Shown here: in pieces, positions 1-13,180 of the stretch
How positions within the stretch are numbered: the first letter of the stretch is position 1
How the letters are laid out: every line of letters starts with the position of its first letter
Source of the DNA: Chionis minor
Taxonomy: Eukaryota; Chordata; Aves; Charadriiformes; Chionididae
Assembly: GCA_013398295.1 (NCBI GenBank)
Contig: VZSF01007302.1
Coordinates: 1-64,000, forward strand
DNA length: 64,000 bases
Direction of reading: 5' to 3'
Program-made: the position numbers and the translations under genes
The notes under the pieces: model-generated
What the model saw: only the letters and a program-made list of their open reading frames with translations
Told to the model about the DNA's origin: nothing
Databases searched by the model: none

Positions 1-16
1 ATTCTATGATTCTGTG
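1..16 (+). mobile_element. CR1 LINE, last bases of 3' tail
   Basis: The window opens with attctatgattctgtg, the octamer-type terminal repeat that ends CR1 elements on their sense strand. The rest of the element lies outside the window to the left. Orientation is +, as for the other copies ending in ATTCTATG. It is too short to assign to a subfamily. Confidence 0.75.
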
Positions 17-3000
17 ATCTCTAGAAGGTGATTTTTGCCTGTTCTGGGTGCTTGTGTTAGGAGGAGTTAAATTTCTGTCTGAAAATGTTAGTAGTTCTCT
101 ATTGATTATACAGGGAATTTAGGAAAGCAAATCTGAATAAATGCTTAGCTTTGAGATATGTGAGTCAGGGCATAGGTCTTTGGGTCCGAGAACAAAAATT
201 CATGGTAGATGTCTGTAAGAGTAATTTACAATATTTGGAAAATTCCTAGACTCAGCACCTGAACCTGGGAAACTATTGAGTTTTATTTCTGTTCAGTATA
301 TTTTTTTAATTCTCAAAGAAGAGGTACAGTCATTCATGCAGATATATCTTTTTTTCTAATACTCCTCTTATCTACAAATAACACATGCAGTGGTAAAGCA
401 CTTCAGCTTACTTTTATTTGCCATGAGTAGAAAGAAGATGAGGTAAATGACTTCAGAACTAGATGTGTCCAACTTTTATTGGATAAGAGGCTTGCCTCAT
501 GGAAATAACAATCCACATCTGACATCTCTAGCAATCCAGGTGCCGTATCAAATGCCTTCCTCATCTTGGAAACAAACTATTTCAAGTGAGATGATGAACT
601 ATCTGACGTTAGGCTTGCTTGTCATTAGGATGGGATCACTGTAGTGTCAGTGGTAATTACTGGTGTATTGCTAGTCTCCAATTATCAAAATACCATATGT
701 TTTCAGAGACAAATTTGATAAGAATTATCTAATTCATGTATGTACTCCTGAATGGCTTCTGTCAGAATTTTCTGCCTGATGAGAGGATGGTAGAGACACA
801 AACTCCAGTCATTTAGGGCATATTTGTAGCATCTTCTCTTTGCATGGAGGACAGTTGTTTGCACTGATGCCCATCAATTGCTAGTCCCACACAAAAAACG
901 TGACACTGGGACACGTACCAAAAGCACCACAAGTGTAAGGAGTGATGTCATGGTGACTCTGCAAATGCAGCCTGTGTTAGGAAATCTGAGGGTTTGAGAA
1001 AGCTTGAAGCAGGATTTGATGGCAGTTGGCTGCTTCTATTGACCACATAGGAAAACTCCTGCTCAGTTATTTATGTTTCCCTTAATATTTCAAAGAATGT
1101 TAAGACACATCAAATCTAACACCCTTCTTCTGGTTTCAGATTTTCTTTCAATCATTATTTTCTGCTGCTTCTCTTTGAAACATCGTATGATGGAATTACT
1201 TTAAAATATCAAAAATGACATCTCAGAAAAAAATTTAAGCTTTTTTGACAAAAGAACTTTTTTGTCATGTGGTGTAGTACTTTTGCTTTAAAATATAAAT
1301 GCACTGATTCTCTGGCTGAAAACAGGTGACAGGTATAAAATAAATAAAAAAAGAAGGAAGGAATTATTCTTTTCAACAAAATACAGAAAAAAATTATCTC
1401 TGATTATGACAAGAGCTTAGATCTGTGTATCCTTGTTTATTTCTGGTATTAATGGCAATAAACAGGTAAGGTAAGAGATCAGTATGAAACTTAATGAGAT
1501 ACCTGCCCAGTCTCAGGCAGGATTGTGTTTGTGCTCATTGTGAAAATGCCCCACGATGCTAATGGGACTGAAGGCACATGGGGTCACAGACACCTTTTTC
1601 TTAAAATAGAATTAATTAAGGCTGCACCAGTTATACCTGTCCTAGAGTTTTACATTGTTTTTTTGGCTCCACTGAAATCTGAAACACGTCCTGTGTGAAA
1701 TCATTTGAATGTCAAGCATTGCAGAGTAACCTGTGACCTTCCTCAGATTTGTGCAGCTTTTAAACTCATTTTTAAAACTACTTTTCCTCCCCAACACTAA
1801 GACAGGAGTCACCGAACCAATGAAGCATAACATTCTGGTCAGTTTTAAAGCAACACAGAACCAGAAGAGCTTCGCAGTTTGTAATGAATGACATATACTG
1901 TCATGAGAGATGGTATATGTACCTAAAGGATTATTTCCTTATATCTTCACGCAATATTGTTTTTGTTCAGGTGAAATACAGACAGCTGTCAAGACACTTA
2001 ACTGGTCAAATATCCCCATGAACTAGGAATATAACAGGTTAAGATAATAGGTGTAATTGAAATTCAAATAGTGCTAAGAATATTGACGAAAAAAATGGAA
2101 TTCTTTGGAACAGGTTATTCTGCTCTCTTGTATATTAAATATTCTGTTCACATTGTTGAGGGTTTGGGGTTTTTTTTCCCATTATTTATTATCCACAATA
2201 TTCAATGGCTACAGCAGGAAGTTTTACTAACATAGAAGGTTCAAAACTTACCTGTTCTTCAGAGCATCATTCTATCAGGAATATATGTAAAGTCAGTTCT
2301 ATTACATAGTGTATTTTACATAGGTGACAATACTAAACGAAATAATAATACAAATTTCCCTAGCTTTTGTTGACAACTAAGTCAAGAAAATATGTGGGAC
2401 AAAGTGGCCCTTTTTCAAAGGAGTGTACATCAGTGCTAATCTTTACCTGTTGGTAAGAATGGCTACCAACTGGTATAGATGTATATCGGCTGTAAAGGAA
2501 TGACAAAAGTGTGATTTTCTCCAGTGCCTAATGTCCTGAGTTTTGTCTGGCTATGTCACATTCAGGATATACAGGGACACATCACTGGGACTGAGAAGGA
2601 GGAAGATGTGTCTGTAGTCATCTACAGGTAGTTTCCAACTACCCACAGCACGTGGGCAGTTGGGTCTGGGCCAGTATCTGACCATGATAGACCATGATGG
2701 GGAAAAAAGATTCAGATGATAAGCCGCTTGCTAGTATGGGGCAACAAAGAAAGTGTGGCATATTGGGCATGTCCAAGAGCACTTTGAAGACTTGAGATTG
2801 TTAAAGTGTCCAGGACTTCCTCTTGAAACCTGTATGGCTTGGCAAGAGGCACTCGCTGCCCAAAACGTACCTCTCCACACACAGAAAACAAACTGACATT
2901 CTGACATCTTGACTACATCCACGTTTCATCTCTGGAAGGCACATTCTGCTAATGTCAAAAATAGCAAAAACATATTTTAATATGCAAAATTCTTCTTGGA

Positions 3001-4425
3001 AAAGGCAATCAGGTACATTTTATGAAAATACTCAAGTTTCTGTAGGTATTTTGTTTGAATGGAAAAAAAGTGAAGATTTGCTGACCCATACAGTCCTCAG
3101 ATGCTTAGGTGTTATTCCTGTGCACAAGTTGAACTTTATTAAGTGTTCAGTGGAAATCCAGGGTAATTTCTTGCAGAATAAAAACACCTGCAAATTAGGT
3201 ATATGTAGATTAGGGTCTAAAAATGAAAATGAAATAAATTATTGAGTGGGGAGATATAATATCAGAAAAAATGTTATATTTAAGCTTAAATAGAAATGCA
3301 GTTTTCAGATGCTTAAAGGTGAGTGCGATATCATCTCTATTGATTTTGAGTGGGAGATGAATTTGTAGTTAGGCCAGAAAACTTTGAAATATTAGCCATG
3401 GTAGATGAAATATATCCAGATGAGATGAAGTAACTTGGAAATATCAACTAGCTTCTTTTCTTTTGAATAATTTCTCATAGGAAAAACACATTAGCACAGA
3501 AATGCATTAATTTGTTACGTTATTATGATATTAAAAAAATTCCTGTAGCAATATATTGAAGTAATCTAAAAAAATGGAAGTTAATACATTTTAAAATTTT
3601 AACATAAATATGTATAGTATCCAATAATATTCATACTGCTCAGAAAGAGAATGTAATTAATATTTAATTATTAGAACTCAGTATCAATTATTAAACACGA
3701 GTCCATTTCCACATCTGAGGCATTTAAGGGCCAGCTTTCAATAGAGACTAAGAAATATTAAATGTTTCTAAAATTTACTGTCTGCCCAAACTAATATCTT
3801 CAGAGTGAATCATTCTAACATATTTAGTCCATAAAATATCAGCACGGAAACAACTCCTGAAAATACATTTATATTACAGGGAATCAAAGTTTTGTCTTTA
3901 AACACATCATGAACCATAACACGTCTTATGAAAATAGTTCAGTGGACCATTACACAATCTTTCACAGAAGATGGAAGATTTCTCGCAAAATTTATTTATT
4001 TCCCTATTAATTTTTCTTTTACTAAATGAACCATTTCTACTCCATAAAATTTTGCAAGACATGTCTGATCCAGTTGAGTGAATCCGATAGTAAAGCACAG
4101 AAAAGACAAAATCTGTTTCTTGGCACTGCTTTTGGGTTGCCGATGGCTTGTTACCCACCTTCTTACTGTGTCCTGGCACAACACAGTGTTTTTTACCTTA
4201 TATCTTGTTTGTCTCCTTATTTCTGTATCCTTAATAAAACTCACTACCCTGCCTACTGCTGCCCATTTGGATTCAGCTTGGTATTCCTCATCAGCTGGTC
4301 ATGCCTCATTATATTGCTCACTGCTGGTTTGGCAGCTGGAAGGAAGTGTGAAAGAAATATCTCACCTTCAAACTTTGGTAATATGCCCTTCTATATTATC
4401 CAAACTTTGGTAATATACCCAAGTA
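17..4425. other. Unique AT-rich DNA, no gene recognised
   Basis: I see no repeat family or coding exon here. The longest open frames (4026-4433 in one + frame, 4078-4413 in another) overlap each other and have no recognisable domain. The stretch 4100-4250 has an AATAAA in a pyrimidine-rich context that faintly resembles the end of an LTR, but no paired terminal repeat is visible. Short T-runs and a G/T-rich patch near 2161-2180 are ordinary low complexity. Confidence 0.6.
4369..4420. repeat. 20-bp direct repeat beside a CR1 5' junction
   Basis: The 20 bases at 4369-4388 (caaactttggtaatatgccc) recur at 4401-4420 with one mismatch and a 12-base spacer. The second copy ends about five bases before the 5'-truncated start of the CR1 at 4426. 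It may be a local duplication made when the element integrated, or a duplication that was there before. Seen directly; the cause is inferred. Confidence 0.7.
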
Positions 4426-4693
4426 AGAAGTGATAGGACAAGAGGAAATGGCCTCAAGTTGCACAAGGGGAGGTTTATATTGGATATTAGGAAAAAATTC
4501 TTCACAGAAAGGGTTATCAAACATTGGAACAGGCTGCCCAGGGAAGTGGTGGAACCACCATCCCTGGAGGTATTTAAAAGATGGGTAGACGTCGTGCTGA
4601 GGGACATGGTGGTGGCTTTGGCAGTGTTAGTTTATGGTTGGACTTGATCATCTTAAAGATCTCTTCCAACCCAGGGCGTTCTATGATTCTATG
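4426..4693 (+). mobile_element. CR1 LINE 3' fragment (C-terminal ORF2 plus 3' UTR)
   Basis: A 5'-truncated CR1 of about 270 bases. It begins in the part of ORF2 that in other copies encodes S-D-R-T-R-G-N-G. It continues through D-I-R-K-K-F-F-T (frame at 4459-4647), then [10 protein letters not shown] and P-S-L-E-V-F. A short 3' UTR follows and the copy ends in ttctatgattctatg. The reading frame drifts after the P-S-L-E-V-F region, so no functional product is expected. The UTR (gacttgatcatcttaaagat) is close to that of the young copies at 15646 and 45104, but this copy is more diverged. Confidence 0.93.
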
Positions 4694-7010
4694 TTCTATT
4701 CTACAGTGGAAGCAGTTTTCTCTTGTCCTTTTGGTAGTCACTGAAGAGAAATGGGAGATGATGGTCTGATCATCTTATATTAAAGGTCTGTCTGATAAAG
4801 AGGCACACCACTCTCTAGAAGCATGATTTATAAAGATTTGACCTCTTGACTGTAAAGGGAGACCAGGGAGACTATTTCAGTAAACACCCACACTGTAGAT
4901 GTTATATATAATCAGGCATATCTAAGTTTGTTTAATTCACTGCTCCAGCTCCTAAATCTCTTCAAAATTGGTGTAGTATTTTTTTTCCCAGCCTTTAATC
5001 TATCTTGTCTGCAGAAGAGAGGAGGAACAGTCTTATTTTATGCTTTGTTGTGAAACAAACAAAATATAAATAAAGTCATGAAACTGCAGCTGGAGTTCAT
5101 CCAAAAGGAAACACTCAACTTAAAATGAAATGTTAAAAAGACAACATTTAACCCTTTTTTTAAAAGATGCATTTCTAAACAAATAATGACTTTAAAACTA
5201 AAGAGAATAGGTTTGCTCTCAAAATGTCAAAATAAAATATTTGACTTTTAACAACCATTTCACATTTCCTTCACTTTTTTTTTGATAATTAGAGAAATTT
5301 TCTGTCTCATCCCTTTTCTTCCAACTACATTTTTCAGTTGTTTTACTTCCTGCCAAAACAATCTTGCCCATTTCTGACTGTAGCACAAATAAGATAGAAG
5401 AGAATGTCTTCAGCCCATCAACATGATGGTGACAATACTCAGTAACAAGGAAGAGCCCTAAAATCTTTCTTAGAATCTCTATCAGATCTGAAAAATCCTT
5501 TGTCAATTTTGGGCTAACAAGTTGGTACCAGATAGGAATTCAGTCTGTACTGCTGCTTTGCTTTCTCCGTTGGCCAAATATCTCATCTGTTTGCTGAGAA
5601 TGAGGTGTTAGGTCAGCCTGCAAGTTGAACATGCTGCTGGATGTGTCTAAAAGTGTTCATCCTTCTCTACATTGCCCAATAAGTTTTTGAAGTACAGAAA
5701 ACAGCTGAAGCTAAAGAAGACAGATTAGAGAATCAAAGTCACTCTGCTAGAGATGGCATGTAGATGCAGATTTCTATGTCTGGGAGAACACAATTTTAAT
5801 GTATGCTAATTAAAACTGGATGGGGTAATGAGGATGAGTTGGATGGTTTACAAGACTGATACTGGTAAATATCCCATGGTGTACTCAATGAGAAGTTGCA
5901 GAGTACAGAGACAAAAGTAAGCAGTCATTTAAGAAAATGAGGTTTCAGTGCAACACCACTAGGAACACCGTGGTCCCAAACCACAAAGAAATCAGTGGAA
6001 GCATTCTAAATACTTCTACAGTAACTTCTATCTGTTTAATCATCTATTTAATTATCCAATATCTGTGTAGGGAAATCCCTACCCTCTGTTCCTAGAGGCT
6101 TCATGAAGGGAAAAATAATGTGTTATCTGTAAAAGCCGTGTCAGTTACTCATATACCAGCAATTATGCTGACTGTAGTCAACGAGTAGGGAAGAACTGTA
6201 CACCAAACCAAATTACAAGGCAAGAGACATGAAATGGTAGCAAACTGCAACAGCCCTTGTTTGCTCTTTCACTTCAGAACACAAGGTCTTGGAGCAAGTC
6301 TTCTGGACATATTTCTGGGTAAAAGGGTCAAGAAACTGGAAAATGTAACAAAGCTCAATACTTGGAAGGAAGTAAAGGAAGGAAATGCATCACTTCAATT
6401 AGGAATATTACTCAATACTCAATATTTTGTATATGAAATAGCATGGGATGAGACCTGCTTGGAAATACATTAGTGATATAGATGACATGGACTGATGTCC
6501 TTTCTTTTTCCTCCTTTATTATCCCCACCTCCAATTTTACACAGCTGAATTAGGTTGCCTATGATCCTTCTGTTAAGAGAGGACGCGTGGTCAGGCACCT
6601 CCAGAGCTCCTTTTCTGCAGTTTTTCTTACCCTCAGATCTGTCAGCAGGTCTCGTTCTCTGAGTGCTCCTTAACTTGCTTCAATCAAGAAGAGATGATTC
6701 AGAAAAGACCAGCATTTAACTCTGTTCATTCTTACTCCAGGCGATAAGGGAAGACTCATGTGCAAAGCTCCGCTGGCAGACGTGAGGAAACAGCAGGGTC
6801 ATGGTGGTGGCAAACACGGCTGTCAGGGTGGATGTTTGCAAACTGCAAATCTGTTTATAAATAGAGAAACTGTGGTTCAGGTTACCCTGCCCCTTGTTTT
6901 AAATACGAGATTGAATTATCTTGAATCAAAGAACATTTGAAGCATTTATAGGTCTTAAGCAGCAGAATCAGAGTGCCTAAACAAGAGAGACCTACAGCAT
7001 TGGCAGGAGG

Positions 7011-7039
7011 AAAAAAAAAAAAAAAAAAGGGAAAAAAAA
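7011..7039. repeat. Interrupted poly(A) tract
   Basis: Eighteen A residues, GGG, then eight A. No recognisable retroposed gene lies upstream on the + strand, so I treat it as simple sequence and not as the tail of a processed pseudogene. Confidence 0.9.
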
Positions 7040-8304
7040 TTAGTGGAAAAAATAAAAGCTCTCATACACCCTTAGGACTACCACTTCTACACATGGACCA
7101 GCATCCTTTAAAATTAGCAGAGAACCTGGCTGCCATTTTTCAATAACCATAGCAGAACAGCAAAGTAGTATTGCTCTGAGAATTCATGCTATGTCCCATT
7201 CTCAATGTCTAGAGCCCTGTGGTGATGAGGTTCAGGACTAATAAATGTCCTTCACTAGTAAAATCATGCTTAAATACACAATTAAATGTTCTGCTACAGG
7301 AATGTGTCTCTTAAAAGTCCTCATTTCAACTGGTCTTAAGGTTTGCAGATTAGTCATTTACTATCCCAAACACATGCTTATCCTTTGTTACAGCCCACTG
7401 GATTCCAAGAAGATCCAGAATATTTCAAAAGTTACTTGAAAAAAAGCCAAACCAAAAAATAAAAACCCCACCCCAGTTTTACAAGTCGATCTCAATTCCA
7501 GTCGTCTTCTTACAAGTAATTACTGGCTTTTTTTTAACTGCTACACTACCAAGTACTTTTGGCCATATTCCCCTTATTGTTCCCTTCATGCAAAGAGTTA
7601 CCATTGAACAAAAGGATGCTTGGGTCTGTGTTTTCTTATAACATTCCTTGCCTTACTGAAGTTCCCATGTATTTTAAAAACATCTTTGTATGTAGGCAGT
7701 GCCCTTGCTCATCAGTTAGAAGGGAATGAGCTATGTCCCTATCCCTAAAGTCCAAGTGAATAAAAACTATCCTAAGCATGGCTACATGGTTAACAAAACA
7801 TAGCAGAAAATATTTGATGAATAAGAATATGATGACTGCCATCTTTATTGTTAAAGCTGTGTTTAGGTGATCTTCTGATGTAGTTTAAAAGCACAATCCT
7901 CGTACAAAAGACTGTCTCTCTTGCACATTGTAATTCATACTCTCTTTGAAAACAAATTATCTTCCAGTCTGGGTTTTAAAAGGAAGCCTGTACTACTCCT
8001 AAGTGGATGGATGGTCTAACTGAAAGCAGCAGCTATTCTTTTAATGCTACTTATATTGAGAAAATATGAAATCTTGTCCTTTACATAGACTAAGCATTGG
8101 TCAAAATTTTCTTCACAGTGGTTGAGTGCTTCAAGTTTTCCATTTGTTATCCTCATTTTTACATCTTGCAGTGACAAAATTAAATTCAGGCTACAGAAGT
8201 TTCCCAGGGGCTTGGCCAAGTTATTCTAATAGTAAAGGAACCACTGTGGAAACTTTTGGACAGTGAGTGCCCTGCTTTTCTGTTTCATCCACAGGATTCC
8301 CCCT

Positions 8305-8610
8305 TCAACATCTTGATGCCTTTCCCACCAGAGCAAAGCCAACTCCACATATAACATTGATGTTACCCTTCACGCGATTGCCATCTATATACCCCAAATA
8401 GCCAACCTGAGATAAGCTGAGCTTTGTCCTCAGGCTAGATAGTCCATTAGGAGGGAAGTAGACATTCAAATGCTGAAGATGTTTAAGCTGCTGGGCAAAT
8501 TTTAGAGAAGCGTACTCAGTGTGTTCATTAGCCAGTGTGTGCTCCAACAATTCCTCCCTGGGATTCCAACCCTTCACGTCTCTGAAGTTGGTATAACCTG
8601 TCTTCTTCAT
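8305..8610 (-). other. Unexplained 101-codon open frame, possible exon remnant or chance
   Basis: A minus-strand frame starts at an ATG (8608-8610) and remains open back to an in-frame stop near 8674. The predicted product begins MKKTGYTNFRDVKGW and has a polar, charged first half. A more hydrophobic, glycine-rich end follows (VGYLGYIDG, then INVICGVGFALVG). By eye the stretch is richer in G+C than its surroundings and its residue mix is less repetitive than the neighbouring chance frames, which is why I list it. I do not recognise the family. There is no clear splice acceptor, CpG island or poly(A) signal. Frames of this length also arise by chance in a window of this size, so a fragment of a processed pseudogene or no gene at all are both more likely than an active gene. 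Confidence 0.15.
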
Positions 8611-11600
8611 ATTCAGCTCCTGCTCTATCAGGACTGCACCATTTGTAGAATTTATAGAATTTGAATTATGCTTTTAATTAAATCTTTTATGACAAAATGT
8701 GTCCTGTCCATAGCAAACTAGCTGAAGATCATAATAAAATAACTGGTGGATCTGTGGTGTGATATGAGTGAAGGCTAGCTGAGAGAAGAAGCTCAACATG
8801 ACAAGTGCAAGGGAACTTAAACCTATTCAAAGGTGCTGTACATTACTTAAAAACATATACCTACGGCATGATGGAGTCAATATTGCAGGCCAAGGACTCG
8901 GGAGAGCTGATTTCTACTTTTAATTGTTCTGACAGCTCACAGGATGAACTTGTGCAAATCATTTCACCCCTATGTTCTGTTGTAAATAACTTGATAAAAT
9001 GAGTACATAAGGGTATGCTATTATTATCATTGTCCTCTTGCAAGTCTGTCTTTCCAGGCTAGGCATCCTTTTTAGGTAAGCAAAATTGAACAAACCATGT
9101 TTTTCCCAACTTCCAGCCTTAAAAAGCTATTTAAATTGCATCCAGTTAAAGAGAGGCAGTACAATAGTTATGGCTGGAAGCAATAATCAACACAAAGACC
9201 ATGAAAAGAATCAAAAACTAATAATCTCTGCTTGTCTAGATTTACTGGAGTTGCATGTGCACTTCAAGAGAAAAAGGATCTGTGTTGCAGCAGATCAGTC
9301 ACTCACCCTTTCTTTGTTACAAGCACTTGTATTTAATGAAGTTTTAATAATCCCTTCATCTCCATTCAGCCAAGAGGATTACATGTTACTCTATACACTT
9401 ATATTATCTGTGTAGTTATTTAAAACAGCATGATGCCTTTATCATGCCTACACCTCTCATTTGTCTTCGGTTTCAGCTTAAGGAAAGAGTGTAAAGTGGG
9501 AAGAGAGAACTGAATCATCTCTTGGAGGAAAGATTCTGTGTATAGGAGTGTAGGAGGCATCTCCTGCCCACCTGAACTACACCTGAGCTCGTTACTTTAA
9601 TATTAATTTCTCTTTCCTAAGATCTACTCAATATATTTAATAGAGTCGAAGATGAAAATCCTCTCATCCTAAAGCAGCTGGGTCAGGGCAGATGACTCAC
9701 ATTTTAAAATACTTATGTCTCTCCAACGACTAGGAAGATTGCATAAGGTTATTTGCTCAACTGTTGACATCTAAACCATAGACGTCTAAATTTGCGTGAA
9801 ATTAAGTCTAAGGGCAAAAGGCTACTGGTGAGGCACCCTCTGAAATACTCAGCTGTCTTTGCTGCCGGGGCAGCCCAGTGTAGAAGTCATGCACACGCCT
9901 GGTATATTACAAGGCCTGTTATCTGCTGTAAATCATGGGAAAAGTCATGGCACAACAGTGAGATCATAATAAAACCTCAATAAATAACTTGAGCACATGA
10001 ATTGTATCTCATGTGTCATTATTTCTTGAGACATATGTATTGTTGCTGTTTTTCCCATCTCAGTATCTTGTGCGGTAGAAATCTGAGGAGTCTGTTCAAG
10101 TGTTTGGTTTCCAGAACAACCAGCATTCCTGTCCTATCCTTTGTGTAAATTCCACATGCATATCCACATGCACATGACATGTTACAACATACCTTGTCCT
10201 TGATAGAAATGAAAAAAATACTTACCAATTTAAAGATGGAAGGAATATAATTATATTCTGTGTCCTAGAAGAGGAAATAAGAAGCTCAACATATGAAACA
10301 GGTTGTTGGCAATTGATGGACTGCACAACTATACACAGTTAAACATAGGTGTAACCGGTAATGGGATCGGGACTTTGCCAAGATAAAGAAAATTAATGCC
10401 ACACTCTGGGTTACGAATATGAATATAATATTCTCAAGATTTAGTTACCGAGAATTGTGATAAGCCTTGCTGGTCCCTCTAGAAGATGGGAATTTGTATA
10501 GCATTTATGGTAGAAATACTTTACACTCTTCGAGTATCTTTCTGCTGATTTCCTGAGGGCAAAATACAAGAAAGAACTCTTGAAAAGAAAATGCCTGTGA
10601 CTTTTTGAATTAATTCAGAGATGCTGTCCCTTGCATAAAGAGATGCATATAAGAAAAAGCAACAAAGAACAAGGTGAGGCATGATAGAAAAAAAGAGCGT
10701 GGGCAGAATTTGTTGTCAATTAGTTGCAGTTATATTTATTAAACTTCTTTTAAAGAGCAACAATTTAGAGACTTAAAGATGAGATACGTCTAACTAAATA
10801 CACACCTGCAACATAGATAACTCTCATGGGACTGTTCCTTGGATGTCCTTATCATGAGCAGAGAGAAAAAGGAGCTTGAAAAGCACATTTCATCTTGTAG
10901 GAAGGTAGATGGCCAATCTATATCAGATTGAATATACCTGAATACCTGAATGATAAGCCTATAAGGGGAACCCCATGTGACTAGCTCAGCTGTAAATCTG
11001 AAGATAACTGAAGTCAATTATGATTAATCCTACCTTTTGCAATTTATTTGAAGTTAAATAGCAGAAATATTTGAGAACTAGAGGAGCACTGAGGTGTGTA
11101 AAAGCCTTCTTTAACCCTTAGGAAACCAATCCCTAACCGATTTTAAATTCAAATTTAAATATAAATCCATTTTAATAATTAAGCACAGAAATTAAATCTT
11201 TGTCTGAAGTGAACCCCTCTGCCCATATTTCACTAAGACGGCTGTCCTTGATATGCTTAGATTATTTATGCTCTAGGTGAATAACAAAACAAGATGAGTA
11301 GCTCTACAGGGGGGCATCGGTTTGGCTTTAATTCTATTAAACACCACATGTAATGATTATCTGTGCGGAAGCTCTGCAAGATGTGGGAGGAATGATTCCT
11401 GAGTGGAGCAAATTGCTGACTTCTAATCAATAAAGTGCAACTTCTGAAATCATGATATGGCATCATTTAAAGAGTATCTTTGAGTCCTTCTTTTTACAGA
11501 GATTCCATTTCACCTTCTCTTCATCCGGCCTTCTGTACGACAGACTGCTGTGGGCTTCCTACTAGGTATGTAGGATTGAAATGACTTTGCTCTAATTGGG

Positions 11601-11878
11601 AAAGGTTTGAGTGTTCTTTTTTATTTACAAGCAAAATAACTTATTTCTCTGCTGTTTTGGCCTGGTTATGGTACCTGTGCAAGCTAGAAAACAGTTTTGG
11701 AATATGTCTCCCTTCTGCTCTTGAATATCATGTTCACGATGACGCACACCTCCGGTCCTTCCTAAATCAACTGACACGGGAGTGGTAGTAGTGGCAGCTG
11801 CGATGTGCCTCTGTGCCAGGTGTGAGGAAAAATTCAGCTTTCTGGACTGCTTTTCCTTCATTGAAAGTTGTTTCCCAA

Positions 11879-11946
11879 GGAAAAAAAATACCAAACAAAC
11901 AAAAAAAAACCCCACACAAACCAAACAAAAAATATGCAAAAAAATC
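11879..11946. repeat. A/C-rich low-complexity tract (AAACCAAAC type)
   Basis: About 68 bases almost wholly of A and C, with runs of eight or nine A and repeated caaac and ccaaac units. Similar sequence is at 54121-54170 and shorter versions near 7437-7475 and 58012-58045. The recurrence of A-runs followed by CCCC or CCAAAC is typical of bird simple sequence. No function is implied. Confidence 0.85.
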
Positions 11947-12106
11947 ATTTAGTAGAAGCAGCCCATGGGCCACCTGTCAAACGGGTGTCTTAGGGAGAAG
12001 CAAGGTGACAATAGAGTTTCTGCAGGTAACAAGACATTTTTCAGCTTGGTAGTTGTGCAGCTGCAAACTACCTGTTTTGTGCAGCAGACTGCACAATTTC
12101 CCTCTA

Positions 12107-12127
12107 GACACTTAACAGTTAAGTGTC
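12107..12127. repeat. Perfect 21-base palindrome (10-bp arms, 1-base centre)
   Basis: The left arm GACACTTAAC is followed by A and then by its exact reverse complement GTTAAGTGTC. It could extrude as a hairpin or be a dyad binding site. Nothing nearby (no gene, no terminal repeats) says which. Confidence 0.95.
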
Positions 12128-12830
12128 AAAGGTATTTTGGTGAATGGCACGGAAAGGAAATATGGAAATTCTGCCAGACTTCCCATTCCCCCTAAGAACA
12201 TCTAAAACTCTCTGAAGAAAACCACTCTGGAGTTATTTAAATTCCTAGTGGAGGAATATTAGCCATTATCTTCTAATTAAAATACCATTTAAAAAAATCA
12301 CCGGAATCATAAAGCAACAGAATAGTGTGTATATATAGTGTTAAGCAATTGAAATTTTATACATGCACACACAATGACTGGGATTTTGTGCAAAAGGAAC
12401 ACCTCTGGAAAGCAACAGGACAGAGCTTTATCTTATCATGGCTCGGCTGCTAAAGAGCTAACATAAGTTTTGCGCTATAAAATTTGCATAAGTAGTAAGT
12501 GTTATTATAGAAAACCAACACAATAAATAGCTACTCTGTTGAACTCTTGGAAAATGATCAAATTATTAAGCTGAAGTCTATAGACATCCCCTTGTTAGCA
12601 TTTCAAACAAATTAGCAGTACTTTAACATTCAGAGTGCAGATGGAGTGTAATTAATACCTAAGACACAACCTGTGAGAAGTGGGAATGTCTGTGACAAGA
12701 GCGCTGTGAGGAAAACCCATGGATCTGAATATTTTAAATGACTCTTTTATATCAAAATTAAAGCACGTAGCATGTAGTCATTGGAGTACACAGAAAACAG
12801 TCTGCTCAAATGCTTGGTTTCTAAAGAATT

Positions 12831-13180
12831 CACAGAATCACAGAATCACAGAATGTTAAGGGTTAGAAGGGACCGCCAGAGATCATCTGGTCCAACCCTC
12901 CTGCCAGAGCAGGTCCACCTAGAGAAGGTTGCACAGGATGGTATCCAGGCGGGTTTTGAATGTCTCCAGAGTCAGAGACTCCACGACCTCTCTGGACAGC
13001 CTGTTCCAGTGCTCTGCCACCCTCAAAAGAAAGAAGTTCCTCCTCGTGTTGAGATGGAACTTCCTATATTTGATTTTTTACCCATTGCTCTTTGTCCTAT
13101 CACTGGGCACCACTGACAAAAGCCCGGCCCCCTCCTCCTGGTACCCTCCCTATAAGTATTTGTAAACATTTGTGAGATCT
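12831..13180 (-). mobile_element. CR1 LINE 3' fragment
   Basis: A 350-base copy on the minus strand, with its 3' end at the left (cacagaatcacagaatcacagaatg). Reading the minus strand, it starts in the ORF2 segment upstream of the L-N-T-R-R-N-F-F-L block. It passes through [12 protein letters not shown] and ends in a UTR with gaccagatgatctctggcgg. That UTR matches the type at 32729 and 60688 (gatgatctccagaggtccc), a different subfamily from the young copies at 15646 and 45104. The 5' truncation is at about 13180, after which the sequence is unique. The open + strand frames here are antisense shadows. Confidence 0.95.

Larger units (their letters stand above)
4694..12830. other. Unique DNA, 8 kb without a recognised gene
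   Basis: Apart from the small features listed separately (A-rich tracts at 7011 and 11879, a palindrome at 12107, an unexplained 101-codon frame at 8305-8610) I recognise nothing. Many short open frames are present, the longest + strand one at 9086-9415. None shows a domain, signal peptide or splice context that I would trust. Composition is about 60 percent A+T or more by eye, as expected for intergenic or intronic DNA. Confidence 0.55.

Noticed and set aside
4100..4260. Possible LTR end with AATAAA
   Set aside because: There is no second copy of the sequence in the window, no TG...CA boundaries with a target duplication, and no internal retroviral sequence.
4026..4433. 135-codon + strand frame, hydrophobic, possibly a membrane protein
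   Set aside because: It overlaps a second open frame (4078-4413) on the same strand, runs into the CR1 at its end, and has no recognisable domain or start context. It looks like a chance frame in T-rich DNA.
9086..9415. 109-codon + strand frame
   Set aside because: No domain, no splice sites that fit, no composition change at its edges.
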